Position numbers and translations under genes: made by a program
The notes under the pieces: generated by a model
Seen by the model: only the letters and a program-made list of their open reading frames with translations
Database searches by the model: none
What the model was told of the DNA's origin: nothing
Part shown: positions 56,500 through 64,000 of the stretch, piece by piece
Numbering within the stretch: position 1 is the stretch's first letter
Layout: every line of letters begins with the position of its first letter
From: Tachypleus tridentatus
Lineage: Eukaryota; Arthropoda; Merostomata; Xiphosura; Limulidae
NCBI RefSeq assembly: GCF_004210375.1
Contig: NC_134830.1
Location: 168,275,874 to 168,339,873 of the forward strand
DNA: 64,000 nt
Direction: 5' to 3'

Positions 56500-57060
56500 A
56501 GCACATTAACAGGATAATTATTCCTTTTCCAGATAATGTACTTCTTTATCCATCTTTTTTTTTAACCGCAAGTCATTTTTAAAATTTGCAATGACCTAAT
56601 GACCAATTAAAGTAAAGATCAGTATGCGTTTTCTTTCTAAGTACTTTCATTTTAAAAACATTATCAACCCTACAAACCATGATATTAAGAAAGAAAAATG
56701 ACTGTCACTTATATTTCGATGAATAAATTTAATATTACGATATACATGATTTAAATATAATAAAAACTGTTCAACCGTTTGTCTGGGAACAAAGCCAGCA
56801 AATGTATTATCAACATATCTAACAAAAAATTAAGATTAACTCTACTTGTAACTTTACAGACTAGTGTGTAAATAAAGATATTAGCTGTGATATGTGCTTA
56901 TGGACTGCCCACACTTGTTCCCTTAATGTGATTGTAATTTCTTAAATGCTATTTGACGTTAACATTGGTGAACCCTTGTTTTATTTCGAAAATTTTCAAT
57001 CCAGTTTTAACTGTTTTTTATTGTATAAAATGTTGCAGTGTATGAGAGACACAAAAAGTA
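56500..57060 (-). pseudogene. Penelope-like RT fragment, minus strand
   Basis: Minus-strand reading gives GTSVGSP near 56925-56905 and, after a frameshift, RYVDNTFAGFVPRQTVEQF at 56820-56765, followed by LLYLNHVYRNIKF. These are the SMGSPxSP and YVDDTF palm motifs of Penelope-like RT, with the second catalytic Asp changed to Asn. Confidence 0.65.
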
Positions 57061-57129
57061 AAAGCTCGGTTTAGGAATATTTTATTAGATCGGTTACTCC
57101 TTCTACTACCAATGATACCCCTGTAAATT

Positions 57130-57365
57130 TGGTTTGGTTTGGTTTGAATATCGCACAAAGCAGTGAAAGACTAGAGGGAAAGCAGCTAGCCATCACCACT
57201 CACCGCCAAATAACTACTCTTTTATCAGCGAATAGTGGGATTGACCATACCATTATAACGCCCCCACGGCTGAAAAGGCGAGCATGTTTGGTGCGACCAG
57301 GATTCGAACTCGCGACCCTCAGATGACGAGTCGAAAGGCCTTAACCACCTGGCCATGCCGGGCAC
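57130..57365 (-). repeat. SINE family A, reverse orientation, internally deleted
   Basis: From CGCACAAAGCAG through AGACTAGAGGGAAAGCAGCT, CGAATAGTGGGATTGACC and CGAGCATGTTTGGTGCGACC to the complete tRNA-like head CCACCTGGCCATGCCGGGC. The block between the tail and the AGACTAGAGGG motif is missing. Confidence 0.92.
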
Positions 57366-57439
57366 CCCAATAGATCTCATCAAAGTTTTTTCAAATTTAT
57401 TCTGAAGAATATTTACTTAAAATTTAGTTCTACTCTCTA

Positions 57440-57920
57440 ATAGTAAGCTAGAAGTTTCCCTATGACGAAGAGTAATACTCAGTAAAACTTTGAAACTGTT
57501 CTTAGTCCACCTAGGTGGTACAAAGATACTGACAACATTTTCGGTATATGGAATTATGGACTTTTGGAACTCGTGGAAGTCTTTAATAATCAACATCCTA
57601 ACATAAAGCTCACACTTACTCGAACTGTTAACGTTTGAAAGCCTATGCCCTTTCTTGATACAATGGTCGGTATTGAAAACAGCAAACTTATTACTACAGC
57701 ATACTCCAAACCATTTATTAAAGCCATTATATATACTACAATTCACACCATCCACCAGCTACCAAACGAGATGTTGTTATCAGTCAACGTAGTTGAAAAA
57801 AATCTGCAACACCCTTGAAGAGTGTTGTAGTTCAGGGTGAAACGCCAAATGTTTCTGTTGTCCAGCAGCAATTCATATAATTACAGTACTTGGACATTCC
57901 ATAATTTTAACAAATGATAG
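57440..57920 (+). pseudogene. Penelope-like RT fragment, plus strand
   Basis: Plus-strand reading contains RWYKDTDNIFGIWNYGLLEL, then FNNQHPNIKLTLT, KPMPFLDTMVGIE and TTAYSKPF, matching the order W.RYVDDIF.IW / HPNIKFT / FLD..V / Y.KPT of a Penelope-like RT. The active site is degenerate (KDTDNIF for YVDDIF). The minus-strand 112-codon frame here is its shadow. The HPNIK motif is spelled differently from the element at 16386, so it is a separate lineage. Confidence 0.7.
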
Positions 57921-58225
57921 CATTAAAAAAACAAACAACAAACTATATCAGAACAATGTTTCCTTGATTATCCCTTTGTGGTTAAACCTTTAACTGATCG
58001 TCTTCGTTAAGCAATTAGAATATTTGATTTGAATGTGCACATCATACAAAAACCAAATTGAAAAACAAAACTGAAGGATATACTTAACTTTCAGTCATCA
58101 ATACTAACAATCCATGCAGTTCCAAAATGTGCTTTGCTAAGTCTAATGGCTTGAAGAAATACTGCATACCTCGGAACACATCTGTGAAATGACGTGTATG
58201 TACAGTGTTTAGCATATATATATAG

Positions 58226-58430
58226 GTGAATCCAGACACCAAACTTATGATCATTTCAAAAAACATTCATTCATATCATTACAATCTTGACAACAAAGAG
58301 ACCACCGCTGAGCATTACATCAAGACACAGCATAGTCAACGAGATATCTTATCGGATCAAACTCTTAAACATTCACTTGAAAGAAAATTTAATGAATCTC
58401 TTTTCATTCGACCCATTAACATGTAGGATA
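58226..58430 (+). other. possible C-terminal fragment of a Penelope-like element
   Basis: A 66-codon frame with TTAEHYIKTQHSQRD and LKHSLERKFNESLFIRPIN resembles the C-terminal region after a GIY-YIG domain (H..x.H ... R..ES.FI). It lies downstream of, and in the same orientation as, the RT fragment at 57440-57920. Weak match. Confidence 0.35.
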
Positions 58431-58857
58431 CCTTACCGCTATATGACTATTATTATTTCATCTAAACTTTTTATTTTACTTTTACTTTTATTTGTTTAAC
58501 GTTTATTTTTTATGGTAATCGATTTTAACCTGTTCAACAATGCTTTGAACACGCTTCACCCTGCACAGTTATATTATATTGATGTAGTTTCATATCATTT
58601 TCGTTTACTATAATTTAGAATATCATTTGTAACTTATTATGTTCATTATAAATATAAATAACGCAAGAATGGACAGTCGCCACTCTTTATCACTGAAAGA
58701 GACATACATATGCGTCCACTATTACTATGTTTGAAGTTCGAACTGGCAGACAGTGCAAGATGGCCGAGAGTGACAGTTGTCCGTCTGAGTCAAGATCTGA
58801 AAAAATGAAGAGAACACAGTACTTTGTCGTCAGCTGTTACACGTACGGTAATTAAGA

Positions 58858-58932
58858 GTCGGTGGCGGAGAGTGTTCAAAGGCACTCCACTCGTAATCCG
58901 AGGGTCACAGGTTCGAATCCCCGTCGCACGGG
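58858..58932 (+). repeat. tRNA-like SINE head (not a functional tRNA)
   Basis: Contains an A-box-like TGGCGGAGAGTG and a perfect B box GGTTCGAATCC with a CGT anticodon position (ACTCGTAATCC). The acceptor-stem ends do not pair, and the sequence continues into a repeat-like tail, so it is a SINE head of family A type rather than a tRNA gene. Confidence 0.7.
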
Positions 58933-59040
58933 GATAAGGACACGATGTGCTACCTTCTGTGGTACATAATAAACACCGAGGAAAGAGAAGGGATTCTAAT
59001 CTCAATATTTCTCTCTGGGCTAAAATCCAATTCATTTTTC

Positions 59041-59940
59041 ATATGAGAAGTCAGATATGTGTGTTTTGTGAACTATTTGTGCACTAATTTATAAGTTGAA
59101 ATTAGGTCTAGATCGTTTTCGCTTTAGAAATCTATTAAAATCAAATAAAATTGAATAAGACGTAAGCAGAAACATTGGACAGAATAATAAAACATTTAGT
59201 TGCAGTTGTTTGCTGTCTTTATTGTTAATGGTTTCTGTCCTTACCTCTTAATTTAAACCTTTAAAAATAATAAAATAAAATGAAATAATCTTCATGGCCC
59301 CAATTACAACTTAAACTCTTATTTATTTTTTATTTTACCTTGCCATTGAATGGGCATTTATATAATATTTTTCTTAAAATCATAGTTGTGTTTTTATTTC
59401 ATGAAAGTATCTTCTTTATTTCAGTTTCACAAATGAAACCCAATTTTCTAGTGATCGATTCCTGGTCTATTTATAAACATCGTGGAATATCCCTATAACG
59501 TCTTAAATGAAATGTAGATTTTCAGAGCATGTGATTGGAGGCATCGAACCAAAAGTAATGTGACGAATATGTCAGTTTTAAATATTAATATCAAGTTACT
59601 TTGTTTTTCCACTTGTACAGTTTGGTATTGTTGTTTTAAATTAAATACTTTTGTGTAATGTTACATATACGTGTACATATATATTTGCAATCTTTGAGAC
59701 TGCTAATTAATATATTTTGACTTGCGTAATTAAATAAAATTGAACCTTTCTAAAGAGTCAGAAATTTATTTTGCCAAAGTATATGGTATTGTAAAAAATC
59801 GTTATAGTGATAGCTATTAACTGTTATGGTTTGCACAATAAAACATTACATCATTTTACAGGTAATATTAACAAAATTTAATACAAAGAAAGATGCATTG
59901 TTTCTTATGTACACTACCTGAATTTAATAGTTTCTGTTCA
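59041..59940. other. intergenic, nothing recognised
   Basis: AT-rich sequence, no repeats or coding similarity noticed. Confidence 0.5.
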
Positions 59941-59959
59941 ATAGGTTTATGAGGAAGGG

Positions 59960-60174
59960 TATTTTTTAAATTTAAAAGAGGGCTCATTGCACTTTGGGTA
60001 AAGTGCCACGTTGCTCAAAGTAGCGCAGGCTCTGTACAAAACTTATACTGTCTTCCGTTGGGTTAATATAGGTTGCTTACGTCATTCGCAGAGGATAATA
60101 TGTGGATGGCTTTACGGAAGAAACGTTAGTAGGGTTTTTGTCTAGCGAAGTTATGAAGATTAAAATTATGTGAA
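59960..60174 (+). promoter_or_regulatory. candidate non-coding first exon / promoter
   Basis: A locally less AT-rich block with several CpGs (CACGTTGCTC, GTAGCGCAGG, TTACGTCATTCGC) ends in the strong donor AAAA|GTAAGT near 60174. Only two tiny upstream-type open frames occur. This resembles a 5' UTR exon of a gene lying to the right, but no linked exon is seen in the window. Confidence 0.25.
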
Positions 60175-61709
60175 AAGTAAGTTATTTAAAATAAAAGTGA
60201 TATCTAATCACGTGGACGTATGTTACGAGAGGCATTTTATTAAAAATAAATCTATCAGTATGTTAAGCCTAATACTTGTTAGTAATAACACTGTAGATAG
60301 TATAGACTAATTACTAATAGAAGTACAGTTCTGTACAGAAGTCTGTAGTTGATAATGAAATGAAAGAAGAAATTTGAAAGTTTAGCCTTCATTTAAAGAT
60401 TAAAGCTCATTTAAAAAATAAAGGCGAAGCAGAAATTGGCTCATTGTTATTTTTTAATTACAATTTTTGACTTAGCAGGATACAGTTATGGAAGGTGTGA
60501 TTGGAAATGTTACTTATTAAATATAAAATAATATTACTTTAGTTTCATTAAATTGCTGGTTTAAGACAGTTATGTTGCTTATAAGCATAATTGCTTCTCT
60601 ATGTATTTTCTGTAAAGAAAAATTTAAACATTAAAAAAAACCCAATATCAATTAGTGATTGTTAAATATAGACAAGAGAATTCTGAAGTTTCAAAACAGA
60701 ATAGAAAAAAAAAAATCAGAATGTGTTCATAACTTTATATCTTATTACTTATAAGTTTAGAAAGAAGTATTTGGTTACTGCAGTTGGATGAAGGCTTGTA
60801 ATAAGTATGTTGTGTTTTTACTCTTATAAAGGTTTTGATAACTTGGAATAGTTTAATTATTAATAATTTGAGTTAGATCCTTATGGGGATGAAAAAATAG
60901 TTAGGAAACTGATCATAAGGAATAGTGGTGTTGACGAATTTTTGAATGAAAGAATGTAATTATAAGGTCCCTCAGAGGTATGTTTTTAGATTATTTCTAG
61001 GTTAATGTAAATAAATAACATGTAGATCCAACCATCTTGCAGTCTAATTTACTAATATTTCTCCCACCCTTATTGATGAATTTTGTATAATCTATGTGAC
61101 ATTTTATTCCACATTTATCAAAATACATTGGGTCTACACACTTTCCATCATCTAGATAACATCTAATGATGTCAAGAAAATTAACTTATTATCTTCAGCT
61201 ACCTTTGTAACCTTAGAAAAAATTACTTTTTATCACAAATTAATACACATGTAACTTGGGTAAATCCCAGAATTTGTCTTAAAATATTTAGGGTGAAAAA
61301 TATTTCTAAGTGTAATATCCTTTTTTTTAAAAACAAATTTAACTCAAATGTAATCCTTTAACCCTTCAGTACAGACTCTGTCAATTTGACTGATGATGTG
61401 ACCTCTTTGTACCTCTTTGTCTGTATAAATTTAATACTTTTTTAAATTGTAAGTCTTTTACTTACAAAAAATATTTTGTAGTCAAGTGTGTGTTAATAAA
61501 CTAAAGGTTTATTGATGAATGCATCAAATATTTGTTTTAAATGGTTTGTGTGCAAAGTAATTTTAATGTTAATATTAAAAATACTTTTATTCATCTCAAA
61601 AATTTTAAATTTCATTTGTCATCTCTGAAACTTCTTAAATAAATTGAAATCTGTTTTGATTTCCCTTTGCGCTGTGTCTGACTTATTATTTGTGCCGTTG
61701 TAAGTTGTA

Positions 61710-62375
61710 AATTGCTCTGCAATATTGATTTACATTACCCAGGAGCTGCTCCTGTGAGTCCCTTATGAAACATTTTTATTGTATTATCATTTATTTTACA
61801 TAATCCATATTTTTACATTTTGGTTACTTTTATAACGATAATAATAATAATAAATAAAACATGGAAAAACAAGAAAAACAGTTTGCCTCTTCTTTTCTTG
61901 CTGTCAGTTGTCAATAACAGGTCAACTTTTTATAATGTTAGTAATGTACTAGGTTTTTATTGAATTAAATAATGCACCAAAAAACATGCATAAATAATAT
62001 GCAAAAATCAGACAATATTGACTGAATCTAAACATTTGTATGGGACAGAAATGTACTGTGTATTATAAGAAGTGTAACTGATGCCTAGATGTTCAGAACA
62101 CATTGTTATACCATGTCATTTGGTAAATGAAAACCTTATTTTACTATTGGTTACAGGTAATATATAATTAAACCTAATAGAGAAATATTAACAAATTATG
62201 AAAGAGAGGGTTACAGGTGGGGAATGGTAGGAGGGATCTGATTTCTTATTTTATAGCTCTGTAACCAAACAGAATAGAAGGCAATGAATTATACTTTGCC
62301 TGAATAATGACAATTTATAATAACTGGCATTTAATTTGTAGTTATTGGAGAGTGTTGGACAAAATAGAAAATACT
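61710..62375 (+). repeat. unclassified dispersed repeat, copy 2
   Basis: Collinear with 20080-20815 in the FAM13 intron over several hundred bases, including GAGCTGCTC, ATTAACAAAT, GGTTACAGGT, CTGTAACCAAACAGAAT and TGTTGGACAAAATAGAAAA. Directly precedes the Tc1 element. 60175-61709 shows nothing else recognised apart from an ATA-type microsatellite near 61838. Confidence 0.65.
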
Positions 62376-62465
62376 TAAAATGTTGTCACAGCAGGAGAAA
62401 TTCAAGATTTAAAATATCTTGTACAATTAAGAACTTAAAGCTTATAAGCTATTAAAATATGTATT

Positions 62466-62990
62466 ATATACTCTTCAAAAAAAGAAATGCAAAAGGGATA
62501 TTTTTTTTATTTTAAAGAGAAATATATGTAATAACGTTACAAGCTCAGAGTATGTGATGTTACACGTGTTAAGGCACTGATTTTCAGACCAAAATGACAA
62601 TAAAAGTTGTGCACTTTGAAAACGGAGGAACACATCGGATTTTTTGCCAAAACATTTGTTTGAGAGATCTGCATGTTCTGCAAGTGCAAAATGTGCAAAA
62701 TCCCTATAAAAGTGACGGGTTCTTGGTTTCCATAGCTCAGTGTTAAGCCACCAACACGCAATACAGTTACACCAAGACTGACTGAAGCATAATGCAACAA
62801 CGCCATTGGTTGCTTGGAAGCAGGCAAATCTCGATCAGATGTTGCCAGAGCTTTGAATGTCCACCCAAGCACCATCACAAGGCTATGGAATCGTCACCAA
62901 CAACATGGATTAACTCGTGACCGTCCACGATCTGGTAGACCTCGTGTGACCACGCTCGCACAAGATTGCTACATCCGGTTATGTCACCTT
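62466..62990 (+). mobile_element. Tc1-like transposon, 5' part, interrupted by a LINE
   Basis: Starts with TATA then CTCTTCAAAAAAAGAAATGC, a terminal-repeat-like sequence, followed by about 340 bases of 5' region and the transposase N-terminus: LEAGKSRSDVARALNVHPST, ITRLWNRHQQHG and RDRPRSGRPRVTTLAQDCYI, the helix-turn-helix and GRPR AT-hook of Tc1-family transposases. Reading upstream of 62814 is broken by a stop. Coding similarity ends at about 62990, where LINE sequence begins. Confidence 0.87.
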
Positions 62991-64000
62991 CTTTAATGGA
63001 CAGGAGGTTTCAAGTTCATATGGGTTTGACACCTTTTTGTTCTTTTCTGCAGGAACTTGGAGTCCATCAGGGCTTTGTTTTGAGTGTCACACTTTTCAGT
63101 TTAAAGATTAATGCCATCACTAAACTCCCTCTTACTGTTGCAAACGGGCTTTGTCGATGACTTCTACATCTCGTGTCAGTTGTCGAACATGAGATATATT
63201 GAGTGGAAGCTACTGACACCCCTCAATCGTTTTCTGAAGTGGACCACAGCAAATGGCTTTACCTTTTCTCTTAAACCATTTACATGCACTTTAGCTGTCA
63301 ACAGGGTATTTGCCTTGATTCTGAACTCTGTATCAGTGAAGCTGTGCTGCCTGTGGCCCCTGAGACAAAGTTCTTAGGGCTTATCTTTGACCATAAGCTG
63401 ACCTTTATACTACACATCAAGCAGGTACGGGTCAAAAGTACAAGAGCACTGAACGTCCTCCGTGTCCTCTCTTCCTTGGGGAGTGGATTGATGTTCTATG
63501 CTTAAGATATATTGTGTTCTTATTTGATCGAAACTCAGCCTTAAAAATGCTGTACCCCATTTATCATCAAGGACTTGCCTCTGCTCTGGGGCTTTCTGTA
63601 CTTCCCCAGTTCAAAGCTAAAACATAGTCTCATGAATCTTCCTTGCACCTCTGCCATTTGCAACTATCTTTACTATATGGTTTGAAACGTTGTTTCTTAC
63701 CAAAGCATTCCCTCTAGGGTTGTGTTTTCCTTCTTCAGTGAGCTATATTTTTTCAGAACAGATGATCTGCCATTACTCCTTTTGGCCTTTGTATCCAAGG
63801 GCAGTTGGATAAATTGGGTCTGTCCTTGGATAATAGTGCTGTATCCACTGATCACCCACCATAACTCATTACAGTCCCCAAATGTGACCTATCTTTGTCA
63901 TCTGAGAAAAGCAGACACTCTCTATTGGAAATACTGTCTGTTATTTGCTGAACATCTTTTGAACCATCCTTTCATTCCCATTTATACAGATGGTTCAAGA
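62983..64000 (+). mobile_element. second copy of the I-like LINE, 5'-truncated, running off the window
   Basis: Aligns with 29795-30840 of the first copy: GGAGG/AGATTNCNAGTTCAT, CAGGGCTNTGTT, TTGAAC/TAATGCCA, the RT active-site region (here GFVDDF, with the Tyr lost by a small deletion, about 63147-63165), AAGTTCTTAGGGCTTATCTT and TTTGCAACTATCTTTACTAT. The last bases encode IYTDGSR, the start of RNase H, here with the canonical Asp that copy 1 has lost. The 5' end lies in the RT, as expected for incomplete target-primed reverse transcription. Confidence 0.88.

Noticed and set aside
57417..57755. 112-codon minus-strand frame as a gene
   Set aside because: The plus strand of the same interval reads as a Penelope-like RT fragment with several motifs in correct order.
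58858..58932. functional tRNA-Thr gene
   Set aside because: A and B boxes are good, but the acceptor stem does not pair and the same head recurs in SINEs.

Overview
This is an AT-rich, intron- and transposon-rich animal genomic window. Spliced GT-AG exons, tRNA-derived SINEs, Penelope-like, I/jockey-type LINE, mariner, Tc1, hAT and LTR-element remnants all point to a metazoan. The dominant SINE resembles one I associate with horseshoe crabs, so a chelicerate, probably xiphosuran, is my best guess. That host call is inference and could not be checked by search.

Positions 1099-42393 (+) hold one real gene: the 3' part of a FAM13-family RhoGAP gene (vertebrate FAM13A/FAM13B relatives). I resolve 20 coding exons that join in one open frame of about 1,032 codons to the stop at 42391-42393. 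Exons 1-3 encode the RhoGAP domain from just before its arginine finger. Exons 4-11 encode a low-complexity, phosphorylatable linker with basic and His-rich patches. Exons 12-20 encode the conserved FAM13 coiled-coil and C-terminal modules. The 5' exons lie upstream of the window. A 55-base exon at 35444-35498 is needed to keep the frame.

The FAM13 introns carry a deleted mariner (4901-5808), SINEs, tandem repeats (1630-2125, 10300-10504, 12460-12915, 40677-40836), two Penelope-like elements (12140-13326 minus, 15890-17640 plus), a foldback-like inverted-repeat element (19298-20672), a nearly full-length I-like LINE (about 26800-32095), a Tc1 pseudogene (37080-38170 minus) and a small mariner-type MITE (39736-39891).

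Downstream of the gene (42750-64000) I see no confident host gene. There is a gag fragment of an LTR element (44290-44720 minus), two related LTRs in opposite orientation with heat-shock-element-like motifs (48430-48892 and 53817-54180), a decayed hAT/ZMYM1-like transposase (50220-52135 minus), a cluster of SINEs with three different tRNA-like heads but a shared tail motif (52.6-58.9 kb), two opposed Penelope-like RT fragments (56.5-57.9 kb), a second copy of the unclassified repeat (61710-62375), and a Tc1 element interrupted by a second LINE copy that runs off the window end. A few open frames (47.0-47.9 kb, 55.0-55.2 kb, 36.8-37.0 kb) remain unassigned.
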